A stretch of 64,000 nucleotides of DNA from Agarophyton chilense (Eukaryota > Rhodophyta > Florideophyceae > Gracilariales > Gracilariaceae), in the NCBI GenBank assembly GCA_030374765.1, contig JARGXX010000031.1, positions 372,001-436,000 of the forward strand, given 5' to 3'. Positions 40,895 to 51,935 of the stretch are shown here, piece after piece (position 1 is the stretch's first letter; the number at the start of each line of letters is the position of its first letter). Below the pieces are notes generated by a model. It was not told where the DNA came from and ran no database searches. It saw only the letters and a program-made list of their open reading frames with translations. A program made the position numbers and the translations under genes.

Positions 40895-43270
40895 GTATCA
40901 CTGCGGTAGTCGGGGAGGCATCGATAACAGATCGCAGAAGGAAAGAAAAAGTGCGGAGATTGAGTTGAAGTGGTTTATCTGCGACATTAAATATGGCAGT
41001 TCGACGATAGGCGTTTTTAACTTGATGTTATGGCGCCACCGGGAAGAGCTGGAAACGAAAGTAGCAGCTCTATTTTCTTCGGCCACTGATTAAACAGTCC
41101 TTCGCAGAAAGAGAAAGTCGAGTTTATAAGACTGTTAAGCATGCTCAATTTGCGCCATAAATGAAATCCAGTGGAACCATTCCACCTCCGCCGTGATACT
41201 CTAATATATGCGAGTTCCCACAGGCATGCACTCACTTTGGCCTGTTTTGTGGATTCCACGCCCCTTTCACTTCGTGCCCACAACAGGGATTACACCCGTT
41301 TCAGGGTACGGAATGCAGTGCGTCGCGAACGGGTGGCCGGCATGAGGGAGGCGGTGAAGTCGCCTGCTGCTGGGCTGCGACCGTGAGGGCGTCCGTAGCA
41401 ATGCGGTGAAGGTACAGCAGAACGCCGGCTCACTCCAGTGCAACATCTGTCCGCCAGATTTTGGCGCCATTCTAGTGGAGTCCAGTTCTTAGTGGAATGG
41501 CGTTTTGCCGGAAAAGGGATATACATGTCCAACTGGTGTATACGTGTGACAAAGTGGGCGTCAGTGGTTCCAATGGAATACTTAAGTTCACATTCTTACA
41601 ACTTTCTACTGGAAAGTTTCTAGTGGTAGAAACTACAGACTTGAAATACATATCTTTCATAGTCTACTCTAATCGCATAAAGTGATATCGTGTTCACGTG
41701 TACTAGTATTCACTCTGATTCAAAAACTCTGCGAGAATACTGTAACTGTTGGCGCATTTGCATTTATTGTGATTTATTGGCGTGACATTGGGAGCAAGCA
41801 ATAAATTTTTGGAAGTTGTGTTTCACGGGTAGACAGTAGCTAGCTAGCCATCTAGACTGATGTGATAAATACTTTTTCAAGTTCAAATATCGGAGCATAG
41901 ATAGGTAATCTTATATCGGCACGATTCGAGTTTGGATGTCCGGGTATGATTTCGATATCTTCCTTCAAAAAGAATGAATAATTGTAGACAACGCAGTAGG
42001 AAGCAAAAAAGACTTTTGGTAGCAGTTTCATTTAAACTTCAAGATATTTATTTCGCTTTCGGGATTTTTGGCCACATAGAAATATGTTGTTTACAGGCCT
42101 ACTCTCAAAAGAATTAGACTAAACGGGAATTATCAAAAGCAGGAGATACAAATGTGTCATAGATCATCATATTGTTTATCAGAGACGTTTTTTTGAGCCC
42201 TTATGTCAAATGTGACAGAGAAGATGCGTGCATGAAACACAGAGCAGTCTAGTTGGCCAAAAATTCCGGAAAAGGCCTCAGTCCAACTGTGGTGTCCAGC
42301 ACACGAGCATTTCCGAGCTCTCGGAACTGCGATGCCTTCGAAACTGCAAATGCTCAGTTCGCAAGTCACGTTGTACAGGATGGATAGTGCTAATGTAGGA
42401 TTATTTGGCGATTTTCAATTATTTTTACGCGGGGTCATCTCCCTAGTAATGATTGTCATCAGTATGAGGGGGGGGGGCCCCTTCGCGCCAAATCTCCCTA
42501 CACGTCTCACCCGTGGCACGCAAATGCACTCCCACCCAATAATTATCGAGTGCACTTTGCTACAGTGCCGTGCGCCGCCCAAGTGCCGACCAATCAGAAT
42601 ACGTTACACCTCCGACCCTCGGGCTCCAAAACAGCATATATGGTGCTCTGATGAACCGGGTCAGACAACTCGGCTCTTGACCCTAACCACAAAAAACACT
42701 CCAAATTTCAGGCATGGGCCACAGCACTCTATGACAAGAGACTGAGTGCTGTGATTGCCCTGGGACCTAGGCAAGGCCGAGCTCGTGTGCAGGCCGGCAT
42801 CGTAGTAACCCACTGAGTATGAGTACCACGGATCTGGGATAAGTCAGGTGCTGCGTGGTACACTGATCGTTTGACAGCGATTCAGGAAGTCTTGAGGGTT
42901 TCCCAGACCTTATACCAGCAGACCTTGCTGTGCAGGATCTGGGGCGGCCGCCGTGTCGTATCTCTGGGGGCTGGAAAGCGCTTGCTCCACTGCGTGTCAG
43001 GGAGTATTTCCGTGAGTAATAGGAAACCCATCCCAACAACCGGACGCGGGTTAAACGGCATACGGCTTGAAAACCGGCTGGGCACACTTCGTCCGTCACT
43101 TCACTTTTCAACAGAAGTGTGTCGAGAGTCCCTGTTCTGCGCATGAGTTGCATTGGGTAATCTAAGTCTTGCAGCTTTTTTTAATTAAGACAGCTGCATG
43201 CAACCAGCCCCGGTGGGTGCAAAGCAACAAACGGCAACCAAAGGTCAAACATTTTTCTTCACACGGTTTA
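40895..43270. other. No gene recognised; possible Helitron 5' flank
   Basis: Short ORFs only. A run of ten G followed by CCCC lies at 42,468-42,481. The Helitron's 5' end (TC...) should lie somewhere before 43,341 but could not be placed. Confidence 0.3.
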
Positions 43271-43340
43271 GTTGTGTTTGTTTTTTATATTACATAAACT
43301 TTGTCGTAGATTCGAAGAGCTAGCACAAGCTCAAAATAAA

Positions 43341-46300
43341 ATGAATAAAGAAGAAGAAGAGAGACAAAACTATGGAGGCGTGAGATGGAGACGAAGAAGA
43401 AGAGGTTCTGGAGAAAACAGAGGCGCGACAATCGCAGGAGTGGAAGGACCCGAAAGAGTATTGGTTACTGTCGAAGATGCTCCAGATGAAGTACAAGTAA
43501 ACGAAACTGGTCAGCATGTGCAAGATCCAGTCGTCGTCGCGGATTTGAACGAAGATGAAATCATTGAACTCATTACAGCTCCAATCATCGGTGGATCACT
43601 TCCAAGTACCACGAGAACCACTGAAAACCATCCTCGGGCTAATGTCGAAGAAGAGATGCCTGCTCCGATGGAAGTTGAAGAAGATGAAATCACTCCAGCT
43701 CCCGCACCATCCGCTGAGTCAGAGCTTCAGCAGGTTCCTACTTTTTCTATTCATTCAGAAGAACAACAATCGCTCCAAGAGCTTGATTCGACCGTCATGC
43801 TGTTTGCCGGACGTCCAGATGGTGGATTGTATCGCGTTTACTACGCATGGGATTCCGATGCTGCTCAAGCATGGATTGATCCAGCCACTCGTGCAAACAT
43901 TCCTGAGTTTCAGACGTTGTCCACCGTAGGAACCTGCAGATGCAGAAGATGCGGTGAGTTTTCACACACCTATGGTTCGTGTCCGTACGAAGACTGGACG
44001 TTACGAATTCATAGTTGCAAGTGGTGTGGGTGTGTGCTTTTAGGAAAAGAGGTACATGGAGTCTGTTGTGGCACGAAACGAAATTCAGGATGGGGGGTCA
44101 CATTTCGTAGACGCCATACTAATGAAGAAATACGAAGCATATACCGTTCAAGAGCATTCCACTCGAACTCCTTTAACTTGAATACGCTTTTTGCCACCAC
44201 TCAAGCGTTTATGGACATGTCCTATGTCACAGAATGTGGCCCTTCGTTTCTCAGACTAGAAGGAACTGCAGCACTCGCTCTCCCAGCACACAGACAGAGC
44301 AGCACGCGGTATAGTTTTCTTTGGGGCGCAGGGCCTCCTTCTCTGGATCCTGCTCACTATACACGAGCAAACCTGCGAGCGTTTATCCAAGACATCAACG
44401 TGAAACACATGGTTCCGAGGGGTTACGAGGTGATTCAGCCCAAACCTGATGTGGTGCGAGAGCGGTATCGAGCGATGCTGACAACGGAGCAAATGCAGGC
44501 ACAAGAAGAAAATACGGTTGACGTAAGCTCGCAAGCTGCGAACGAGGGAGTGATAGTGCGCGGATATGAGGGCACCAGAACTGCAGCAGTGTCTGGTGAC
44601 AACGTAGGTGCAGGTCCGATGTCCGAAGATGCTCCTGGAGCTGGACCATCCATGATGAGAACCTTCGTAGTCGATCCAGGCGGTCTGTACCATGTCGAGA
44701 CCCAGGTGCCTCAGTTGACTGAGGGCACAGTTACGGAAGAACACGCAGCTATCACAGGCGAAACGGAGCAAGCAGGGGCTGCAGTAAACTCAAACAGCAA
44801 CCCCCGAGTGACGTATAAATTGCTGAAACCGTCTTCTATGCTAGCAGAGAGAGGTACATTTCCCCTTCTGTACCCGTATGGCGACGAGCATAAACCGTTT
44901 GACCTGCGTTTGTATCTGCAAGCATGAAATGGTACGCAAGAAAGCTTAGGGCTCGGTTTCGATCAGTGGAATCTTCAGAAGCTTACTTGGGCACAAAATG
45001 CAAAGCGTCGACTGTATTCAGATAACTTTTTGCTTAATAGTGGTCCATTAATGCAAATGTGGTTGCTTTGCACACAAACGAACACTGAACACATGCGACT
45101 TCAATACCTAGAACGGCAGCAGCAACCACGCATAGTTCAAGAGACGGAAATCGTTCAACCGCAAAATCAATCGACTGGCGGAATGACTGACGCGCAATTC
45201 AGGCTTATGGGACGCATTTTGCTTCCTGATGACTCAGTGAACTCTTCTAAGTACTGGAAAAGTAAACGACAGGATGTGCAAGCGATTGTGGCAAGAAAAG
45301 GACCCCTTTCGCTATTCATCACCGTCACAATGAACGTATGGCGAGCGGATGTGAAGCGTTTAGGCATGGATACGACTCATCGGAGTGCTTTCACAGCACC
45401 AGCTAATCGTCCACGCCCGTTTGACCGCCCAGACTTGATTGCCAGAGTTTACAACCAGTACATCAACGATATTGTGAAAGACCTCGAAAAGAATTCAGAA
45501 CAGTTATTTGGGTCCAAGTGCTTGGGACTTGCAGCAAAGCTGGAGTTTCAAGAACGAAACGTACCGCACCATCACATCCTGCTATGGTTAGAAGGAGGTG
45601 TAATAGAAGACGTAGATGCCACTGACAGTCTGATTCGAGCCGAATTACCAAGTCCAGGGGAAGATGACGAACTGCGCGCCCTCGTTTTATCTATGCACCG
45701 CCACCGCCACTCTTCATATTGTCGTAATCGTGCAAGTCGTTGCCGATTTGGGTACGATAGCACAATGATTGTCCAAGAAACATACATCGAAGAAGGAACA
45801 ACCCGTGTTGTTTACCGAAGAAGAAATGAAGAAGATCTCAAAATCGTGCCATACAATCCTACACTCACTAAGAAGTACCGCTCACACATCAATGTAGAGC
45901 GCACGCAGGGTGGAGGAGCGGTAGCGTACCTCATGAAGTATGCTTTTAAGCAGCCCAAAGCACAAGAAGTTGCTCTGAATGTTAGCAACCAGAATGAATC
46001 GGGTACAGATACCCAACAACCAGCTGTGGTGCAGAATGAAATCCGTGCCTACATGCGGGCACGTGTGGTGGGTGCCGTGAATGCTGCTTGGCGAATCTTT
46101 GAGTTTCGCCACGTCTCCATTCTGCCCACTGTGGAGCGACTTGCAATACATTTGGAGGGAGAGAGAACTTTTGTTCTTCGCAGCCCTAATGACATTCACA
46201 CGGCTTCACAGCCATCAACACTGGAACGGTACTTTCAGAGACCTGAGACATATGCCTGTCTTGATTACTTCTCCTACTATACTATGAAAAGGTGCGCCTG

Positions 46301-46454
46301 TATCGAACCCTCCCAACTAGTGTACTCAATCAGTTTGATGGAGACAGTACTCAAGTGCCGAGAGACGATTGTGATCCGTCGATGTATGTCGTGGAGAGGT
46401 CAGAAGAGAATCAGTGCGTCGCCAGAATTCGAGCCGTCGTTCCTGCCGAAATAG
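43341..46454 (+). pseudogene. Helitron Rep part: zinc-rich N terminus and HUH nuclease
   Basis: Begins MNKEEEERQNYGG at 43341. A Cys cluster follows (GTCRCRRCGEFSHTYGSC, then CKWCGCVLLGKEVHGVCC), a likely zinc-binding DNA contact. A TGA at 44925 interrupts the frame, which continues through NLQKLTWAQNAKRRLYSDNF. The Rep nuclease has the metal-binding HUH-type motif in VPHHHILLWLEGG and the tyrosine motif in AVAYLMKYAFKQPKA, with two Tyr spaced as in Helitron Y2 Reps. ARVVGAVNAAWRIFEFRHVS follows, as is usual in Helitrons. After about 46,285 the correct reading shifts to the helicase frame and this one runs out at 46454. Confidence 0.85.
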
Positions 46455-47066
46455 AGCTTTTTTCACTGCGTTTATTACTTATGAATCGCGCCTCAAGTTC
46501 TTACGAAGATGCGAGGACCATTGACGGACAGCAGCTTTCCACATTTCGGGAAGCAGCGATCGCAAGCGGGCTGCTCAGTGTCGGTACCAAGTTTGCAATT
46601 GCGTTTGAAGAGGCAGTTCAAATATACAGCACTTCATCTGAACTGCGGCGGTTGGTAGTTACGCTGTATCAGAAAGGCACAGATGCAGAGTAAATGGTTG
46701 TTGATCACTGGGAGGCGCTGTGCAGCGCTATTCACGCCGGGGATGAACAACAGCGAAAGCTGGAAATGTATCGACGAATTATTAGCATATCTGACCTCCA
46801 TGGAGGTCGTTTGCTCCGTGAGCATAGCTTCTTTGTTCAATATATCCAGCAAAATGAGGAACAAACTGAGACTGATCGTGCAGTAGTCACTCGCCAATTA
46901 AGAGTGGTGCGAAATGCAAGCACACTGGAATCCTCCAGGTATAATACATTGAAACCAACACAATAACACGTCCTGGATACGATTGTGAATAATTTAGAAC
47001 TCCGACAGCAATCCGATCAAGATCGTCTGACCACTGCTGGAAACGTTTTCTTTATACAAGGATCTG
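46292..47066 (+). pseudogene. Helitron helicase, part 1, up to the P-loop
   Basis: Continues the Rep frame after a one-base shift: RLYRTLPTSVLNQFDGDS, ENQCVARIRAVVPAEIELFS, then DGQQLSTFREAAIASGLL. In-frame TAA codons occur at 46691 and 46964. LKPTQ-stop-HVLDTIV is the Q-motif-like start of PIF1 helicases, and NVFFIQGS opens the Walker A motif, cut at 47066 by the solo LTR. Confidence 0.8.
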
Positions 47067-47982
47067 TGTAGAGCAACGCCCAGTTAGGGGATACTTGAAG
47101 ATGCAACTCATAGAATGAGGATTGAACCCTCCGAGGGTTATGACTATGATCCCCTCTAAGGTGTGATGAGGTGGCACTGTTTTCCGGTTAGAATTCGCCG
47201 ATGAAGTGAAAATTCGGATGGCCCATGGTTGGATTGGCCCCGTGATACACGTGGCTTAATTTTGGCACCGATTTTTCGGATATTTGTTAGAACGTTGAAT
47301 TTATGGGCCCTGACAATGGGATCTCCACGTGTATGGCCCTGAGCAAGTGTGCACTACTGTAGAGTTTAGTTAGTGGGCCCTACTTAGGGAGACGAGATCT
47401 GACCGTCCGAAGCTCAAAGTAAATGGGAACCAAGGTTGGTCTTCGATACCTTTAGAGGTTCTTCGTCGCCATCGTTTCGGCCTTACAACCCGGAACGGGC
47501 TCTGGTTAGCAACGCCTGCGTAGGGACACGACTCCACTTGGAGGGTGCCCACGTTTGGGTTCCGTGCAACCACCCCCTTGGGACCGCTCAGACGACCTGC
47601 GTGCACGATACCCCGTGGGGGTTCTGCTTACTTGTTGCGTGCTTTTTGTGTTTCCTTTCGAGGACAGGTTTTCGCCCCTGTATTGGGTTTCTTTTGTTGT
47701 TTCGCCCCTTTTCTGGTTCTCGCGTCCGGTGCCTGTTAGTGCCCGACCCTCGCCCCGTTTTTCCTCTTCGCCGGATTTTCCCCATTCTTTGGGATACCCA
47801 TACCCATTCCCGATCCAACGGTTTCTACCCCTCACCTCCGTCGGTACTGCCGGAATCCCCCGTGGGAGTTACACCCCACACTACGGGTGGAACGGAGGGC
47901 TCTGTCTCTGAGTCTGCCTCCCCCAGGAAGCAAGGCTTCGAACACCTTGAGAGCAATTCCAGTCGCCGGGTTTTGCTCCACA
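47067..47982. repeat. Solo LTR (916 bp) inserted in the Helitron helicase P-loop
   Basis: Begins TGTAGAGCA and ends TGCTCCACA (8/9 terminal inverted repeat, TG...CA). It is flanked by ATCTG at 47062-47066 and 47983-47987. A second copy lies at 61849-62761 with only scattered differences. There is no internal region, so it is a solo LTR left by recombination. Without it and one ATCTG, the P-loop frame is continuous. Confidence 0.95.
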
Positions 47983-49384
47983 ATCTGCAGGCACTGGAAA
48001 GACGTATATGTTGAATTTGTTGCGGGATATATGTGAATCAAAAGGAATGCTAGTTGAATTGACAGCTACAACGGGAATCGCTGCATCCCTTTACGAGGGA
48101 GGTCGCACATTGCACAGTCTGCTTGGTTTGGGTGTGGGAGATAAAGACAGTACTACTACACAACTTTCACTGTTGCCCAAGTACGGTCCTCGGTCTCAAC
48201 GAGCGGAGCTTTTGCGCAATCTATAGCTACTCGTACTTGACTAGGTTTCGATGCTCTCCAGAAGGTTGTTTGAGCTCATGGACGTGCTACTCAAAGACTT
48301 GCGAAGTTCTCAAACACAAACGCAACCGCCATGTTTCGGTGGACTGTCTATAGTGTTCGCCGGCGACTACTCACAGTTGCTTCCTGTTGTGCCTCAGTCG
48401 TACATGGAGCCTCAGGCGGGTGGGAACGTTCGAAGAGTGTATACAAACATTTTGAACGAGCTGCCATGGAAAAGCAATCTCTGGACAGATTCCTCTGTGC
48501 AAGTTCTTTATTTCACAGAACAAGCTCGCCAAGAAGATGATCCGGGGTTTGCGGCTTTTTTGCGTGCCGTTGCGCGCAACACCATCTCGAGTACTATACC
48601 ACCTCCACTGCAGTCTACTGGAGTGATGCAAACCGCATATATGTTTGTGTGGAAGTGGGTCACGACGCGGCGCAAAGAAGATGTAGATCTCAGCAAAATG
48701 ATAATTGCATCCACAAATCATTTGGTGGATGAACACAATACTGCTGCCCTGGATCTTTTTCCGGGTGAGCAAATCACTTTGCAATCCGGAACTACAGTAC
48801 AGCCACTTCGAGCGCAGACTGCCGAGTCGGATATTTCGGACACTATTGTGCCTGAGTTTGCCTATGAATATGCTCCTACTGGTATCCCTCCACACAACCT
48901 GTGCCTCAAAATTGGTGTTCCTGTGATGGTTATTCGAAACGTTCTGTATCCAGTGTTGGTAAATGGAAAAATGTTTGTCGTAGTTCGTGTGGATCAGTGT
49001 ACGATGCATGTGGCAAGGTTCAACGAAAACGGTCAAGTAATCGAGTCACAAGTGCTGCATCGCATTGATTTTGAGTTTTCCTTTGCAGACATTCCTATGA
49101 TTCGAAGACAGTTCCCCATTCGACTTTCATTTGCAGCAACAGTTCACAAAGGACAGGGCAAAACTCTGAACGGTTTAGTTGTTGATGTGCGATCAAATTT
49201 CTTCTGTGCAGGTCAGCTGTATGTGGTGCTGTCACGAGTGCGAAGGAACGAGCACATGTTGTTACTGCACGACTCTAACCTTACGCCTGACAATCCACAG
49301 ACGATACATCCGATGCCAGTTCCACTAATCAATCCAGTGCTTCCTGAGGCTATAGAGTTTTGCAATCCTCACCCCACTACGTAG
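47983..49384 (+). pseudogene. Helitron helicase, part 2
   Basis: Resumes in the same frame with the rest of the P-loop (AGTGKTYMLNLLRD), then TATTGIAASLYEGGRTLHSLLG. Two TAG codons (48224, 48242) break the Walker B region, where LVLD-stop-VSML stands for the conserved D-E. The remainder is open: CFGGLSIVFAGDYSQLLPVV, then IRLSFAATVHKGQGKTLNGL and AGQLYVVLSRVRRNEHML, the last helicase motifs of PIF1/Helitron proteins. TAG end at 49384. Confidence 0.85.
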
Positions 49385-49577
49385 ATATGCATCAGTGCTC
49401 AAACACTCAGCCAAAAAATGTTCTGCTTTTCTATTTGTTTCCGTGTAAACCTGTTTTGATCTTCAAACTTTTTCCCATTCCGGATTAGAGACGCACGGAG
49501 CTATAAAAATCCAAATCACCAAGAAAGTTTGTAACCAATGCATTCTCCTGCTACAAAGAGATATCCGGCGCCACTGT

Positions 49578-49975
49578 GCGTGCCGCGGCCGCTGCTAAGG
49601 CGCACAGCGCCGCTAGCGGCCGTCAAGTTGCAAAGTCCCTCACTTGAAATCTACACTGCAAGTGATAGTATTGGCGGCAGTTCAAACGGAAATGTGTGCT
49701 TGCCGCGGCCGCTGCTAAGGCGCGCAGCGCCTTAGCAGGGGCCGTCAAGTTGCAAAATACTTTCCTGTACGTCGCTAGCGTCCGTCAAGTTGCAAAGTCC
49801 GTCAATTGAAGTCTACAATGCAAGTAATAGTATTGGCGGCAGTTCAAACGGAAATATGTGCGTGCCGCGGCCGCTGCTAAGGCGCGCAGCGCCGCTAGTG
49901 GCAGTCAAGTTGCTAAGTTCGTGCCTGTACGTCGACATTGCAAGTCACAGTTTCGGAGGCAGTTTGAACGGCATA
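49578..49975. repeat. Three tandem copies of a 115-165-bp unit with a GC-rich palindrome
   Basis: Copies start near 49578, 49694 and 49856. Each opens with TGCCGCGGCCGCTGCTAAGG, then GTCAAGTTGC and later GCAGTTCAAACGG (or a close variant). In the second copy CTGCTAAGGCGC-GCA-GCGCCTTAGCAG (49712-49738) is a perfect 12-bp hairpin. The middle copy contains an extra partial GTCAAGTTGC unit. Confidence 0.8.
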
Positions 49976-50273
49976 ATATGCTACAACTGCCTCATTGTTT
50001 TTAAAATAAAATGTCCATAACCAAGCTCAACATACATTTCAGGGCTCGTTTCACGATTTATTTTTAATTTATCGTGCACCAGCTAATGATAAATGGCACA
50101 GCGCTCTTAGAAGCCGATAACCTGCTATGATTCATCACTGTACGTCGACACTGTCAATGATAGAATCTTCAGCAAGTTTGGCCTTATATCTCTGCATAAG
50201 GCTGCGCTTAGAGCTACAAACGCTATAAAAGCTCAAGCATAGTATAATAAGCTTCATAGAAACGAAATACTTG

Positions 50274-50335
50274 AGCAGAACGACCGCGGCGCGCAGCGCC
50301 GCCTGCGGCCGAAGGCCGCTTTCTCTTGTTCTGCT
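50274..50335. repeat. Nested hairpin element
   Basis: AGCAGAAC (50274-50281) and GTTCTGCT (50328-50335) are inverted repeats enclosing two perfect GC hairpins: GCGGCGC-GCA-GCGCCGC (50286-50302) and GCGGCC-GAA-GGCCGC (50305-50319). The whole can fold as a three-way cruciform. The GCA loop matches the hairpin in the upstream repeat. Confidence 0.8.
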
Positions 50336-50925
50336 TTTAATGATTAATACTCACCTGTAAGTCTTGATGCAAGCGCTATATGCAGCGCTTTAGTATTACC
50401 ACTGTATTTCTCATGTGCATGGTTGTTTAGAGAGAAAATAACAATAGCATTGCAGAAGCTTTGCAAAAGTCCGGCGTACTGTAAGATCTGACTCTAATCT
50501 TTACTTGTCGTCGACATGGGGCTGTTGACAGATAACACTCAAAATCTCAATCACTGTTGGCCAAGCAAATTCATCAAGATTATATTGGCCAATCATCCAC
50601 CCGGCTTTTTAAGCCTCGTTTGCTTCCGATCGCACATGCCTCCTCCTTTTGGCACCTTTGATTATCGTTTGTCGTTCGGTTCAGTACATTATTGCCGAAA
50701 CGTCATCTCGCTCCCAAAAATGCGGAAATGCTCACCTTTTTCTCCTTCACACGAGACCGTCCCTGTGCCTCCTACCTGTTGCAACAGCCCTAAACCTCCA
50801 AGCACCCTCATAACAATCGCTTCAATTCGCATAAAAGAGTGTCGACTATTCCCTGCAGAAGCTCGTGCCCCACTCGCTGACGCACCAAACACTCGTCGTT
50901 TTTGCTCTCAGCTTTCACAATCTTC

Positions 50926-51837
50926 ATGAAGTCTGTTATCTTCTCCACAGTCTTCCTTGCCTCGTTGTTATCCTTCAGCCTGGCCCGCTCCGCGCTTCCA
51001 GTCACTCCTTTCCCAATCACCTGCGCTCTCATTCGCTGCACCACTGGCAAAACCTGCTTCGAAACCGAGACTGGACCAAAGTGTGTGTCTTCGTCCTTGT
51101 CCCCTATCTCATTACCAACGCGCACCCCGTCCCCCTGCGACACCTTTTTTTGTATTGGAATCGAAATCTGTGTCGAAACTTCCGAGGGCCCCAAATGTGT
51201 CCCGGAAACCGCTCCAGCTGGTACTCCTGAACCGGACCCCTCGCCACTGATGTCCTCAGAGCCGGTCTCCGACTGTACAGAGCTCCTTTGCGCGTCTGAC
51301 GAATTCTGTATTGAGACGCCTGCCGGTCCTCAGTGTACACCGGATACCGGCTGTGCAGCCGTCACTTGTTTGGTTGGGTCTGCATGTGTTGTTACGCCAA
51401 CCGGTCCGGAATGTCAACCTGTTGACCCCTCACCGACACTACCATTGGATCCGAGTCTTTGCGCTTGTATACAGGTATTCGACCCGGTTTGTTGTCGTTT
51501 GGAAAGTGGTGAAGTGAGCACTGTCGGTAATGAATGTGAGTGTAATGGCTGCGATCAACGGAATGAAGTCGTTTCAAGAGGCGCATGCCCCCCTACTTCA
51601 TGTGCTGCTGTTGACTGCGGGCCGGGATCCGGCTGTGTCGTGAGAAGTGGTGTTGCTCAGTGCGTTGATGCGATTGATTCCTGTGTATGTCCTCTCGTCT
51701 TTGCCCCAGTCTGTTGTCAAACGGTTTCTGGAATTGAAACCAAGAGCAACTCTTGCTTCTGTGATTGTGAACCTTCGTCTAGAGTTATCAGACAAGGCGA
51801 ATGTCCTTCCTTCGGTCCTGCCGCCTCCGGCTACTAG
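50926..51837 (+). CDS. Secreted Cys-rich protein with Kazal-like and follistatin-like repeats
   Basis: Starts at ATG 50926 with a signal peptide (MKSVIFSTVFLASLLSFSLA). The mature part has five short repeats of the form C-x4-C-x2-G-x2-C-x2-T-x2-GP-x-C (for example CALIRCTTGKTCFETETGPKC without its first residue), like FOLN modules. Two longer blocks, CACIQVFDPVCCRLESG and CVCPLVFAPVCCQTVSG, have the C-x-C-x5-P-V-C-C start and later Cys spacing of Kazal-type protease inhibitors. Pro/Ser/Thr linkers separate them. 303 residues. An extracellular inhibitor or adhesive role is an inference. A third Kazal-like block lies just downstream in another frame, so the C terminus may be truncated by a frameshift. 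Confidence 0.7.
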   Translation: MKSVIFSTVFLASLLSFSLARSALPVTPFPITCALIRCTTGKTCFETETGPKCVSSSLSPISLPTRTPSPCDTFFCIGIEICVETSEGPKCVPETAPAGTPEPDPSPLMSSEPVSDCTELLCASDEFCIETPAGPQCTPDTGCAAVTCLVGSACVVTPTGPECQPVDPSPTLPLDPSLCACIQVFDPVCCRLESGEVSTVGNECECNGCDQRNEVVSRGACPPTSCAAVDCGPGSGCVVRSGVAQCVDAIDSCVCPLVFAPVCCQTVSGIETKSNSCFCDCEPSSRVIRQGECPSFGPAASGY

Positions 51838-51935
51838 TGACTGTGTCTCTATTGAGTTGTTTGATCCCGTGTGTTGTCGGAGTGTTCAGGGTATACTGTG
51901 AAAAGCCTCTAATTCCTGTCGGTGTGAGTGCTCTC
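51835..51935 (+). pseudogene. Orphaned third Kazal-like block of the secreted protein
   Basis: In the +1 frame relative to the upstream CDS, DCVSIELFDPVCCRSVQG is read, then a TGA, then SNSCRCECSRG, matching the two preceding blocks. A one-base indel near 51,800-51,835 and the TGA removed it from the protein, unless an intron joins it. Confidence 0.6.

Larger units (their letters stand above)
43341..49384 (+). mobile_element. Helitron (Rep-helicase) rolling-circle transposon, interrupted
   Basis: A plus-strand Rep/helicase gene read in order: Cys-rich N-terminal region, HUH Rep nuclease, PIF1-like helicase. It carries in-frame stops at 44925 (TGA), 46691 and 46964 (TAA), 48224 and 48242 (TAG), one frameshift near 46,285, and a solo LTR at 47067-47982 inside the helicase P-loop. 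Helitrons lack inverted repeats and end in CTRR after a hairpin; neither end was fixed here, though GC-rich hairpins follow at 49.6-50.3 kb. Confidence 0.85.
49385..50925. other. Non-coding region with GC-rich repeats and hairpins
   Basis: AT-rich DNA containing a three-copy repeat (49578-49975) and a compact hairpin cluster (50274-50335). No ORF with recognisable domains. The end of the Helitron and the promoter of the secreted-protein gene should lie here. Confidence 0.45.

Noticed and set aside
37812..49384. A variant genetic code with TAA/TAG read as Gln or Glu
   Set aside because: GCSH ends in TAG, RPA43 in TGA and HSP20 in TAA at the right places, and the Helitron stop at Walker B needs Glu while other sites would fit Gln or Lys. 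Decay explains this better.
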